From positions 186,001 to 250,000 of the forward strand of contig NZ_JAATEN010000002.1 of NCBI RefSeq assembly GCF_012034935.1: a stretch of DNA of 64,000 nucleotides. The letters run 5' to 3'. The translations under genes were made by a program, and so were the position numbers. The notes under the pieces were generated by a model that was not told where the DNA came from, searched no databases, and saw nothing but the letters and a program-made list of their open reading frames with translations. The DNA comes from Streptomyces zingiberis (GTDB lineage: Bacteria; Actinomycetota; Actinomycetes; Streptomycetales; Streptomycetaceae). Shown here in pieces: positions 38,475 through 46,538 of the stretch. How positions within the stretch are numbered: the stretch's first letter is position 1; each line of letters opens with the position of its first letter.

Positions 38475-38980
38475 CGCGAACCGCGCCCTGGCCCGCGAGG
38501 GAGGTCGAGCCGGCCGGGCCTCCGACGAACGGTGCGAACACCGACCGGGTACGGCACGGAGTGACCAATCGGGCGCGCTCACGGGACTTCGCGCGCCCGT
38601 TCACGCCCTTCCTTGCCCGTTCTGGTGCCGACGGCGGGTTCCAGCCGTGGGCCCGAATTTCCCTGGCCGGAGTGGCGCGCTCTGTTCTCTATCCACCGGG
38701 GTCCGTGAGGTGTGCGTCCTTCGCCGGAAGCCGCGGGCCCCCGAAGGATTCGTCGAAGCGGCGTACGGGCCTTCAACCTGCGAAAAGGTGGAATCTCAAC
38801 CCGAGCGGGCCGAAGCCGGCCCCACGGAGCCGATGGGTCACCCCCCAAGATCGACACCGTGGGGGAGCGGTCGCACAAAATTAGCAGTTCTGCGGGCAAG
38901 CCCTGATGAACAAACGGACGACTGCCCTGTTCGCCGGTACCGTTGTGTCACAACGTGTGGGCAGCCTAAACTAACGGCCC
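38475..38980. other. intergenic, transition to lower GC
   Basis: No convincing gene. GC drops from about 38700 onwards. A promoter for the small downstream reading frame can be read: TTGTGT (38943-38948), 18-base spacer, TAAACT (38967-38972); the palindrome CACA-ACG-TGTG (38949-38959) sits in the spacer. Confidence 0.45.
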
Positions 38981-39166
38981 ATGAGCTTTTCGCCAAGATT
39001 CCAGGATGCTCGCTGCCGTTGCGGTTCACGTGGGTGCCCTCATGAGTATGTCCTTAATATCTGCACGGCGCGGCATCCGGCGACGGGGATTCTCGTGCCC
39101 CAGGAGGCCTCCGCGGAAGGTTCACGATCGGCCGTTCAGGTGCGCTCATCAGTGTCCAGTCGGTAA
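38981..39166 (+). CDS. possible small cysteine-rich protein (leaderless)
   Basis: 61 residues with the pattern CRCGSRGCPHEYVLNIC, four cysteines and one histidine within 17 residues, which could bind a metal. The ATG lies eight bases after a good -10 box TAAACT, with TTGTGT at -35, so a leaderless transcript is predicted. Codon use is not typical of the genus, as in the neighbouring cassette. It ends 33 bases before the HIT gene and could be its leader. No homologue is recognised; it may be spurious. Confidence 0.3.
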   Translation: MSFSPRFQDARCRCGSRGCPHEYVLNICTARHPATGILVPQEASAEGSRSAVQVRSSVSSR

Positions 39167-39199
39167 CGTATGAGCCTTCCAGATGAAGCGGAGCAGGTA

Positions 39200-39838
39200 A
39201 TGAACGCTAAATCCCAAACGTCCACATTCCTTTTCGGCGAATTGCGAACGAGTGGTTTCCTCTTGTTTTTGCGCCGCCTCTCGGTAAAGCTCGGACCTTC
39301 CGTTCTGCGGGATTTCGTGAAGATTCGGGTATTCCAAGGGAGTCGAAAGAAGGGTTCTTCCGGGCGGAGAGGGGAAGGAAATGAACGTACGTGTCTTTTC
39401 TGTGAGATGCGCCGGCCTGATCTCAACCGGATCGTTCAGCAGAACAAGACATTCTACGTCCGTAATGATAATTTTCCGGCCGCGCCCGGCCATGTTGAAG
39501 TGGTGCCCAAGCGTCATGTGGAGTCGTTCTTCGAGTTGACACCCAGAGAACTGAAGGACGCCTATGCTCTCATCCTGGCCGCGCGGAAAAAGATTATGGA
39601 CGAGTACCGGCCGGATGGATTCACCATCGGAGTGAACGAGGGGCGAGCGGCCGGACGAACCGTCGATCACCTTCATATTCACTTGATTCCCAGGCACTTC
39701 GGGGATGTCGAGGACCCTCGCGGGGGCATCAGGCAAGCTGTGCCGAACTGTGATCCCGATGTATGGACTCAGAAGTCCGACGGGGAGGGCCACGCCGGGT
39801 CCAGGTTGCTCACCAACGTCCGGCTCAGTCGCAGTTGA
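39200..39838 (+). CDS. HIT-family protein (nucleotide hydrolase/transferase), N-terminally extended
   Basis: 212 residues. The first 60 residues are a basic extension not seen in ordinary HIT proteins. The HIT domain starts at TCLFCEMRRPDLNRIV, continues FPAAPGHVEVVPKRHVESFFEL and has the catalytic triad HLHIHLIPRH. Such enzymes cleave or transfer nucleoside phosphates (for example dinucleoside polyphosphates). ATG with GGAG six bases upstream. Codon use is less GC-rich than the flanking core genes. It converges with the GAF gene; a second, different HIT gene lies at the other end of the cassette. Confidence 0.82.
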   Translation: MNAKSQTSTFLFGELRTSGFLLFLRRLSVKLGPSVLRDFVKIRVFQGSRKKGSSGRRGEGNERTCLFCEMRRPDLNRIVQQNKTFYVRNDNFPAAPGHVEVVPKRHVESFFELTPRELKDAYALILAARKKIMDEYRPDGFTIGVNEGRAAGRTVDHLHIHLIPRHFGDVEDPRGGIRQAVPNCDPDVWTQKSDGEGHAGSRLLTNVRLSRS

Positions 39839-39882
39839 AGTGTGCCGTGTCTGCCGTGTCTGCCGTGGGCCGGTCCTGAGGC

Positions 39883-40650
39883 TCAGAGAACGTCGAAGTC
39901 GTCGTGCCCGAGTCGTGAGCACAGTGAATTCACCTCATGCCAGAAGTCGTCCACATTCATGGCGGCATGGCCGTGTCGGGCGTCTACACTGATGCATCCG
40001 ATGAAATCGCCTTTCCGGCTTCTGATGGGGCTTGCGAAGACCGCTCCTCGGTGGGAGACGCGAAGGAACTCGGACCAGGTGAATCCCATGACGGCGTCAG
40101 CGCCTTCTTCGGAACGATAGGCGTCGAACTCTTGCTGATCTGTCAACCGGCTCGACAGACTCAAGACGTCGAAGGACACCTCTGCGTTCCGCTTCCAGCA
40201 CAGCCCTACCACGCCCACCCCTTTGACCGGTGCGAAGGACCTGGTGGTCGGGGTGCTCCCCAAACGGTAGGTGACAGCACGTCGGAGATGTCCGCGTAAC
40301 GGGTGGCGAAAGGATCGCCGAATCAGCCATATGTGTAAGCCGAGATCTCCGATATCGATGGCTGGACGTGATCTTCGTGTTACGTTGAGCATCCTGCCGA
40401 AATGAACCAATACCTGTTGTCGGACAACGGACCGGCGCTCCAATTTCTGCCTGTTCGCGAATGCCTGGAAGGGAGGAAGGGCTCCGAAAATTCCGACGGC
40501 GCAGACAAGTGCTAACAAAGTGCAGGGATTGTCTCGGGCCATATGGGACCAGAATTGCTCGTCCGGTAGGCCGTACTGGCGTGCCGCCAGCCCCAGGGTG
40601 GCTGCGAGGAGGATGGACCGATCCATGATTTTGGCCGTTGAGGTCCTCAT
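39883..40650 (-). CDS. two-helix membrane protein with GAF-like sensor domain
   Basis: 255 residues. Two hydrophobic segments near the N-terminus (ILLAATLGLAARQYG and PCTLLALVCAVGIFGALPPFQAF) are followed by a basic linker and a domain ending WSEFLRVSHRGAVFASPIRSRKGDFIGCISVDARHG, which has the look of a GAF domain C-half. No output domain is attached. The ATG has no ribosome site, but TATCAT ends six bases upstream on this strand, so a leaderless mRNA is likely. It lies 138 bases beyond the ThiL-like gene on the same strand and may sense the product of that operon. Confidence 0.6.
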   Translation of the reverse strand: MRTSTAKIMDRSILLAATLGLAARQYGLPDEQFWSHMARDNPCTLLALVCAVGIFGALPPFQAFANRQKLERRSVVRQQVLVHFGRMLNVTRRSRPAIDIGDLGLHIWLIRRSFRHPLRGHLRRAVTYRLGSTPTTRSFAPVKGVGVVGLCWKRNAEVSFDVLSLSSRLTDQQEFDAYRSEEGADAVMGFTWSEFLRVSHRGAVFASPIRSRKGDFIGCISVDARHGHAAMNVDDFWHEVNSLCSRLGHDDFDVL

Positions 40651-40788
40651 CGGGCCATGATATTTGAGATTCGAGGTGTCTCACCAGTGGGCTATGAGGC
40701 ACTTTTGAGAATCGGCACTGCGCTGTTGGCCGCCAGTGCGGCGGGAAGTGTCCCTTCCTATGCTGTCCGCTCCGGTTATCAGGGTTTT

Positions 40789-41889
40789 TCATGGGTCTGA
40801 TGGTTCGGAGGCCAGAAGGCTGATGTCCGATTTCTGATGCTTCCAGGCCACTCCTGGCAGTGGACGGCTGCGTTCGCCATCCAGCCCTCTCGCTCCTCTC
40901 TCCTCGGTTGCCTCACCGATGACATGGAAATCCAGACCCAGATCTGTAAATTCCGCACGGCAGGCTGACACGTCGTCCGGAGCAACTGTGAAAGTCAGCT
41001 GAAAGTCCGACGATGCGCTCATGGTCAGAGCCAAGGGCTCTACTTTCATCAACTCTGCGACCATGCGGACGGCCGGCGCAACGGGAACGTTGCGCTCGTC
41101 GATGCGGAACCCGACCCCGCTGGCATGCATGATCTGCTCGATCGTCGCCTTGAGCCCGTCCGAGGTGTCCTGACAAGACGTGGCGAAGGATTTCTGGGCG
41201 AGTACACGGCCCTCGGCCACTCGTGCACGGGGTTTCCGCCAACTGTCCAGCAACTCCTTCTCCACGTCCGCAGGGAGCGTGTGCGTGAAGGAGTCCCGCT
41301 TGGGGAAGTAGGCGACGGCGGCTCCCAGGAGGCCGCACGTTCCTGTAACGCAGAGCAGGTCTCCCGGACGGGCGCCGGACCGTTTCAACGTTTTTCCCGG
41401 CGGACAGATGCCCAGGGCCGTTCCGGAGAGAATCAGACGTTCGGCATTCCCGATGTCTCCGCCTACGTTGAGCGTGCCGAAATCTGTGCAGGCTTGATGT
41501 ACGCCTGCCACCACATCCTGAAAACCCGCATCATCCAGCTCGTGTGGGTAGCGGATGACGCTCAGCAGTCCGATGGGGGTGGCGCCCATCGCGGCCACGT
41601 CACTGATATTGGCTGCGGCCAGGTAGTAGCCGATGTCGAAATTGGAGAGAAGTCCCATCTCATAGAGGATGAATTTAGGCCCTCTGATGTAGTCGGACCC
41701 CACGACGAGAGTGACCGGTGCCCCGATGTCGTACACAGCGCAATCGTCCTTGGCGTCCGCCCCGAGGGCGAGCGTCACGGGCAAACCGTCCGCTCCCACA
41801 TCGGCGCCGGACTGATCGCTGAAGAAATCCTTCACGAGTTGCTGGACCCGTGTCGGCTCATCCGAGTACTTCTCTTCGCTGAAGGTCAC
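40789..41889 (-). CDS. ThiL/PurM-superfamily (AIR-synthase-related) ATP-dependent enzyme
   Basis: 366 residues. ThiL-type signatures: ADAKDDCAVYDIG (metal-binding Asp48/Asp49), LVVGSDYIRGP, YYLAAANISDVAAMGATPIG, LNVGGDIGNAERLILSGTALG and SCQDTSDGLKATIEQI. The superfamily uses ATP to phosphorylate or activate a substrate. Housekeeping thiamine-phosphate kinase is normally encoded with the ribosome/cell-wall genes, so this divergent copy probably acts on another small molecule. It overlaps the CMP-kinase-like gene by ATGA. Substrate unknown. Confidence 0.82.
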   Translation of the reverse strand: MTFSEEKYSDEPTRVQQLVKDFFSDQSGADVGADGLPVTLALGADAKDDCAVYDIGAPVTLVVGSDYIRGPKFILYEMGLLSNFDIGYYLAAANISDVAAMGATPIGLLSVIRYPHELDDAGFQDVVAGVHQACTDFGTLNVGGDIGNAERLILSGTALGICPPGKTLKRSGARPGDLLCVTGTCGLLGAAVAYFPKRDSFTHTLPADVEKELLDSWRKPRARVAEGRVLAQKSFATSCQDTSDGLKATIEQIMHASGVGFRIDERNVPVAPAVRMVAELMKVEPLALTMSASSDFQLTFTVAPDDVSACRAEFTDLGLDFHVIGEATEERGARGLDGERSRPLPGVAWKHQKSDISLLASEPSDP

Positions 41890-42605
41890 GCCTCTTCACA
41901 CCTTTCTTCGGGACGTGTGACGCGGCCTTCCGCCGGCACTGCCGACCGCCATGCCGCGGACGCGTGCAGCCGGTTCATGGCCGATGCCGACACGGCCGAT
42001 GCGGGCAGATAAGTCGAATCAATTTCGACCGAGTCGGGGAGAGAACGGACGGCGACGCGATTCTCGGCGTCGCGTTCTGTCGGTGGTCCTACCGCTGTCG
42101 ATCGGCCTCGCAGACGGTACTGTGCTCGTCTTCGCTCCCTTCGGACGGCAAGGCTGGCCGTCAGATAGATCTTCAGGGTTGCCGCAGGGAGGAGGGTGAC
42201 GGCCACATCCCGCCCGACGACCACGATGTCACCGTATGTGCCGACGACTTCGCGGTGCAGTTGCAGAATGCTTCGCCGAACAGCTGGGTCTCTGGAAACC
42301 GTCTTGAGGGAGTCGTCCATGGAGGGGTTCCAGATGTCTTCCGTGATTTCTTTCTCGTGCAGGAAAATTCTGTGGCGCTGTACCAGTTCTCCCGATGTCC
42401 CGTACACGGCAGGATGATGTTTGAGATGAGATCCCAGATGATGGTGCAGGTTTTCGGTATCCCCATTGAAATGCGCGAGGGCCAGACTTCGGAAGGTCAG
42501 TCCGGTGTCCAGGAAAGCCAGCCCGAGGAATTGCGCCAAGTCTGTGGCCAAAGTGGTCTTTCCGCTGGCCGTGGGGCCGTCGATCGAGATCGAGATGCGA
42601 GGCAC
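41886..42605 (-). CDS. cytidylate-kinase-family nucleotide kinase
   Basis: 239 residues from the GTG preceded by GGAGAG; a longer form could begin at an ATG at 42644, overlapping the upstream HIT gene, but without a close ribosome site. P-loop GPTASGKTT (residues 10-18), FLDTGLTFRSLALAHF as in the CMP-kinase nucleotide site, then VVVGRDVAVTLLPAATLKIYLTAS and an Arg-rich lid (RRERRRAQYRLRG). It is divergent from the essential Cmk, so an unusual nucleotide substrate is likely. Overlaps the ThiL-like gene. Confidence 0.82.
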   Translation of the reverse strand: MPRISISIDGPTASGKTTLATDLAQFLGLAFLDTGLTFRSLALAHFNGDTENLHHHLGSHLKHHPAVYGTSGELVQRHRIFLHEKEITEDIWNPSMDDSLKTVSRDPAVRRSILQLHREVVGTYGDIVVVGRDVAVTLLPAATLKIYLTASLAVRRERRRAQYRLRGRSTAVGPPTERDAENRVAVRSLPDSVEIDSTYLPASAVSASAMNRLHASAAWRSAVPAEGRVTRPEERCEEA

Positions 42606-42633
42606 GGGCCGCTCTCCGTCAGTGTGAATGAAA

Positions 42634-43308
42634 TCAGCCGGCATCAGCCAAGGGGGTTCTCCAGTGACTTGCGCGATCCATGGTCTCCCGCAGAATTTCC
42701 TTGCGTACGACCAGTGCATAGTCCCAGAGAGGATCGGGGATTCCGAGTATTCGGCCGACCACGGAACGGAGATACTGGCTCCGCATCGGGCGTTCCCCGT
42801 TGTAGACGCGAAACTCGCCTTCGTGGCCACATAGAAAATATGGTTTTCCGGAGAATGTCGCCAACTGCCCAAGGTGTTCGAGAAGATTCGAAGGGAGTCC
42901 GTCAGCCGTGATGAGGGCGTCGACGCCTCTTCCGTCGACCGGAAGGAGATGCCAATGGGCATGCGAAATACATGCACCCGATTTCATGGCGAGGGAGGAG
43001 CCGTGTTCGAGGAAGGTGAGTCGGCCGAATGTCTCCCGGTACATCGGGATCACGGTGGACAGGATGCCGCTGAGCGTCTCGCCGTGTGTTTCGATGAGAT
43101 CTGCAAAACTGAGATGGTGTTCAATGGGTAACAGTAAGAGGTGTCCGGGGCAAAGAGGGGACATGTCGGCAAGGAGTCGAAAATTACCCGATTCCCATAA
43201 CACCCGGCCGGGAGGGTTTCCCTCGTAGATCGCCGAGAATGTGGTGTCTTCCTGGCCTGAAATTTCGTTGCAAAAATCTGACTCGACGCACCGGAGTTCG
43301 TGCTTCAT
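42634..43308 (-). CDS. second HIT-family protein, first gene of the kinase operon
   Basis: 224 residues. HIT-like core: SDFCNEISGQ at the usual zinc-knuckle position (only one Cys kept), VLWESGNFRLLADMSPLCPGHLLLLPIEHHLSFADL, and the triad ISHAHWHLLPVD. A long C-terminal part (about 85 residues, GEFRVYNGERPMRSQYLRSVVGRILG) goes beyond ordinary HIT hydrolases and resembles transferase-type members. ATG with AGGGG seven bases upstream. It heads the operon HIT - CMP-kinase-like - ThiL-like (- GAF). Confidence 0.8.
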   Translation of the reverse strand: MKHELRCVESDFCNEISGQEDTTFSAIYEGNPPGRVLWESGNFRLLADMSPLCPGHLLLLPIEHHLSFADLIETHGETLSGILSTVIPMYRETFGRLTFLEHGSSLAMKSGACISHAHWHLLPVDGRGVDALITADGLPSNLLEHLGQLATFSGKPYFLCGHEGEFRVYNGERPMRSQYLRSVVGRILGIPDPLWDYALVVRKEILRETMDRASHWRTPLADAG

Positions 43309-43664
43309 ATTTCACCCCTGGTCCAGGGCGTGTGGAGTGGAAGGGAAGAGAACCTGCAAGTGAATAGGTGGCAGGAGTGTACGGACTTCCATGTGCCTGC
43401 GCAAGCGTTGAGATCCTCCCCCTTGCGTGGGATCTTCCGGCCGATGTTGGTGATCGTTCATACTGAATCAGTTAATTATTTTGACTACAGGGGAAGTCCA
43501 TCATCCTCTCGATGATGGTGTGGGTCTCGCGTCTACCGGAAGATGGACGCCTGAGCCAAGTGTCAGAGTGGTGGTGCGGGCCTCCGCTGAGTTGTCGGCT
43601 CCGGGTGACGGCATGACGGGGACGGACGCCCGCTCTCGGCTGATCAGTGGTGCGGGGGAATCTC
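43309..43664. promoter_or_regulatory. divergent AT-rich control region with palindrome and hairpin
   Basis: Between the HIT operon and the methyltransferase gene. ACTGA-A-TCAGT (43462-43472) is a perfect 11-bp palindrome next to TTAATTA, the most AT-rich point of the window. CCATCATC (43498-43505) and GATGATGG (43511-43518) form an 8-bp hairpin with loop CTCTC. These are candidate operator and attenuator elements for the divergent genes. Confidence 0.5.
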
Positions 43665-44318
43665 ATGGTTGTCGTCGCCGGCACAGTGGGCTACGGACCC
43701 GCGGCGGAGATATTTGCACTTCAGTACGAGAGCATCTCGTTTCAGGAGGTTCACGGCGAGGTGCTGCCGCTCTTCCCACCCCCGCCGGCCAGGGTCGCCG
43801 ATCTCGGCGCCGGTTCGGGCAGGGACGCGGCTGGGCTGACCGCTCTGGGTTATCACGTGGTGGCGGTCGAACCGACTCCGGAGCTTCGGGAAATCGGGCA
43901 GCAACTGCACGCCGAGAGCCCCATCCGGTGGATCGATGATGCCCTGCCGCACCTATCAGGGCTTCACGGCCCGTTCGATCTCATTCTCATCGTCGCCGTG
44001 TGGATGCACCTCGAACCGGAGGAACGCGAAGCCGCCATGCGGCGTCTGCGATCGCTGCTCGCTCCAAGGGGGCGAGCGGTTATCACTCTCCGCCATGGTC
44101 CGCTCCCCTCCGGTCGGCGGATGTTCGATGTCCCGATCTCTGAAGTGCTTTCCCTGGGGCGCGCGGTGGGACTTGACGTGACGGCGGTGATTTCCCAGCC
44201 TGATCTCCAGGGACGCGCTGACGTCAACTGGAGTGTCGTGGTATTGCAGGCGCTGCCTCCCCAGGGGGCCGGGGTGACGGGGGAGTGGACGGCCCCATTC
44301 CGAAGAGCTGGGCGGTGA
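43665..44318 (+). CDS. class I SAM-dependent methyltransferase
   Basis: 217 residues. SAM motif I is RVADLGAGSGRDAAGLTALGYHVVAVEPTPEL, followed by IRWIDDALPHLSGL, DLILIVAVWMHLEPEEREAAMRRL and RGRAVITLRHGPLPSGRRMFDV. This resembles Methyltransf_25 family small-molecule methylases. ATG preceded by GGGGGAA; an in-frame GTG-GTG pair lies six codons earlier. It is divergent from the HIT-kinase operon and could tailor the same product, but GC content is already back to the core level. Confidence 0.85.
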   Translation: MVVVAGTVGYGPAAEIFALQYESISFQEVHGEVLPLFPPPPARVADLGAGSGRDAAGLTALGYHVVAVEPTPELREIGQQLHAESPIRWIDDALPHLSGLHGPFDLILIVAVWMHLEPEEREAAMRRLRSLLAPRGRAVITLRHGPLPSGRRMFDVPISEVLSLGRAVGLDVTAVISQPDLQGRADVNWSVVVLQALPPQGAGVTGEWTAPFRRAGR

Positions 44319-44370
44319 CACGAAACGGAGCCTGCCCGGTGGGTATCGGGCGGCCCGTCCCCATCGTGTG

Positions 44371-44423
44371 GTGACGGACCCGTGCCCCGCCCCGCGGAGG
44401 GGGGCGGGGCACGGGTCCGTCAC
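44371..44423. terminator. 23-bp perfect hairpin between convergent genes
   Basis: Arms 44371-44393 and 44401-44423 are perfectly complementary over 23 bases around the loop GCGGAGG. It sits between the methyltransferase gene and the opposing I36-like gene and can terminate both. Confidence 0.85.
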
Positions 44424-44448
44424 CGTTCGCCGGGCCGGTCGGGTCAGG

Positions 44449-44916
44449 TCAGGTCATGAACCTGCTGCAGTCCCCCGTGCGCACCCAGCGGTGTGAGCTG
44501 ATGTTGTCGTTGACGACGTGACCGCTGGTGAAGTAGTCGTCGGTCAGGTTGTCGGCGTAGAACTCGCTCCGCTTGAGGCAGCTGTACCCGCCGGTCCAGC
44601 CGGTGCCCGTTCCGTTGAAGAACTGGACCACCGTCCAGGCCGTGTCGGTGGTCCCCGCGTTCAGCACCGAGCTCGCTCTGTTGGTGTCGCTGCCCTGGAA
44701 GGCGCCCTGGCTGTTGCCCCAGTTCGAGTCCTCGCCCGGTGTCCGGCCGAGGAGGTCGCCGCCGCAGTTGGCGTTCTCGTACGCGGCCATGTAGCCGGCG
44801 GGCAGCGCGCGCCACGCGTTGTCGCACGCGGTGGACGCCTGCGCGGTACCGGCGGGGACGAGTACCCCGAGTGACGCGGCACCGAGGGCCGCGAGTGCGG
44901 CGATGGTCTTACGCAT
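44449..44916 (-). CDS. secreted I36-family inhibitor-like protein
   Basis: 155 residues. Sec signal (KTIAALAALGAASLGVLVPAGTAQA, cleavage near residue 27). The mature part begins TACDNAWRALPAGYMAAYENANCGGDLLGRTPGEDSNWG, typical of I36-type peptidase-inhibitor domains, and has four cysteines and many Asn/Gly/Trp. ATG behind AGGAGGATC-like sequence. Related in fold to the protein at 13.2 kb but not a close copy. Confidence 0.8.
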   Translation of the reverse strand: MRKTIAALAALGAASLGVLVPAGTAQASTACDNAWRALPAGYMAAYENANCGGDLLGRTPGEDSNWGNSQGAFQGSDTNRASSVLNAGTTDTAWTVVQFFNGTGTGWTGGYSCLKRSEFYADNLTDDYFTSGHVVNDNISSHRWVRTGDCSRFMT

Positions 44917-45088
44917 GGATCCTCCTGATGGGTGAGGTGGACAGAGGTGTCCCGCAGATCGGTCACTGCGGAAGATTCGGGCTCGCCGGGTAGGGCCGGC
45001 GAGGGGCGAGGGGAGAAGGCCGGAAGGCTCAAAGAAGAAGGGAGAAGGGAGACGGGGGAAGGAGCGAGATCCGCGGGGGGACGTCAGG

Positions 45089-46030
45089 TCACCGGCGCGC
45101 GATGTCCCGGGCGCGGTCCGACGCCGTCAGCCGCATGCGCCGGAAGGTGGCGATGTCGTCGCTGAAGCGGCGGGTCTTCCTCGCGCGGTACTCGTCCTCC
45201 AGCGTGCGGGCCGTATCGGCCAGTGAGGAGGACCGGGCGCATGCGGCCTCGTCCACCGCGAGGTCCACTTCGACGCCGTGGGCGGCGGTGCCACTCAGGC
45301 CCGCGGTGAGCCGGCCGAGGTCCTCGCGGACCTCGAACGGGTCGGCGTAACTGCGTCCTTTCCGTTCCATACAGGCCGACCAGGCGCTCAGGGCCCTGGT
45401 GAACCGCTTGTCCGCGGAGAGGTCCGGGACGTACAGGGGGGTGAGATTGGTGGCGACCTTCTCGGCGCGGAACCAGGTCTCGAAGTCGCCGTAGAGTTCG
45501 TCCTTCGCCCTGGCCTGGCAGCTCTCCCGGGGGGTCTCCACGGTGCCGCCCCCGGGCAGAGCGGCGGACAGCATGCCCTTCGACGGTGTGCCGTCGAGCG
45601 TCTCCCGGTAACGGCCGCGTTCCCGCGGGGTCAGCGCGTTCACGTACGTGGTGTTCGGGCCGTCGCGCCGGGCTTTCTCCGCGTCCCGCCTGAGCTGTCC
45701 GCCGTAGCCGAACTCCCGGGCCCACCGGACGTCGTCGAGGACGAAACCCGAGCCCTTCCGGTGGTCGGCGCTCTCCACGGGCGTGACCCAGAACCGAAAG
45801 CCCGCCCGCTCCATGCATGCCTTCACGAGCAGTTGCTCGGCCCGGTCGACCAGGATCTCCTCACGGGTGGTCAGTTCCCGTAACCGGCTCTCGTTCGCCG
45901 CCGGTTCATGAGGTGCCGCGGAATCGGTCACCGCGCAGCCGGCCAGGCCGAGGACCGCGAGCAACGCCGCCGCGACGGCCGCCGTACCCCTGGCGGCCCG
46001 GACCACTGGAAAACGATCGCCGAACAGCAT
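45089..46030 (-). CDS. lipoprotein of unknown function
   Basis: 313 residues. Signal and lipobox VLGLAGC (Cys near residue 32) predict membrane attachment. The mature part is charged and helical with scattered cysteines (LLVKACMERAGFRF, ESCQARAKDELY, WSACMERKGRSY, DEAACARSSSL). The motif C-M-E-R-x-G occurs twice, suggesting an internal duplication. I do not recognise the domain; such proteins are common in Streptomyces and often lie beside antimicrobial or envelope-stress genes. Confidence 0.75.
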   Translation of the reverse strand: MLFGDRFPVVRAARGTAAVAAALLAVLGLAGCAVTDSAAPHEPAANESRLRELTTREEILVDRAEQLLVKACMERAGFRFWVTPVESADHRKGSGFVLDDVRWAREFGYGGQLRRDAEKARRDGPNTTYVNALTPRERGRYRETLDGTPSKGMLSAALPGGGTVETPRESCQARAKDELYGDFETWFRAEKVATNLTPLYVPDLSADKRFTRALSAWSACMERKGRSYADPFEVREDLGRLTAGLSGTAAHGVEVDLAVDEAACARSSSLADTARTLEDEYRARKTRRFSDDIATFRRMRLTASDRARDIARR

Positions 46031-46538
46031 GATCCCCCGTCTCTCACGCTCATCGGAACGGCCCCTCCGCGGGCACCATGGCTCGCGTTCCGCTCCGATC
46101 GGCGGGGCCGCACCGGTGGTGTGCCCTCGGAGCGGGACGTTAGGGGCGAGGAACGGGTCCGGGATACCTGTGAGGTCCCAGGGTCGCCTCCGTCCCGGCC
46201 GGCCCCTCCGTCTCCGGCCGGGGCGCGGGGCCGTCCTGGCGTACCGGCCGGCCACCGGCGGGGCCTCCGCTCTGCTTCCCCGGCCGCCCCGGGGGTGACG
46301 GCGGACCCGGTGTGAGCGGCGGACCCGGTGTGAGCGGCGGTCGCGGTGGCACGACGCGTGGCCGGAGAACGGCAGGCCGAAACCTGTGCCGCTCTCCGGC
46401 CACTCACGTCACGGCGTCCCCCGTGGCCGCCGGCTTCCGGGAAGGCTGGGACGGGAGGTCACGCGGGACAGCCGTGCGGCCGGGGTCCCCGCCCGGGTGT
46501 CCCGTCCGCCGGTCGCCGGTCGCCGTCCCCGCGGGGGC
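46031..46538. other. intergenic with an 18-bp direct repeat
   Basis: No gene supported. GCGGACCCGGTGTGAGCG is present twice head to tail (46301-46318 and 46319-46336), followed by a degenerate third part. Confidence 0.5.

Noticed and set aside
40097..40792. A second minus-strand frame (231 codons) overlapping the GAF gene
   Set aside because: The alternative frame has membrane helices and a GAF-like end, whereas this one is Arg/Ser/His-rich with no fold.
34828..44400. Integrative element with att repeats flanking tRNA-Val
   Set aside because: No integrase, excisionase, replication or transfer gene, and no second copy of the tRNA 3' end was seen; kept only as a composition-based suspicion.
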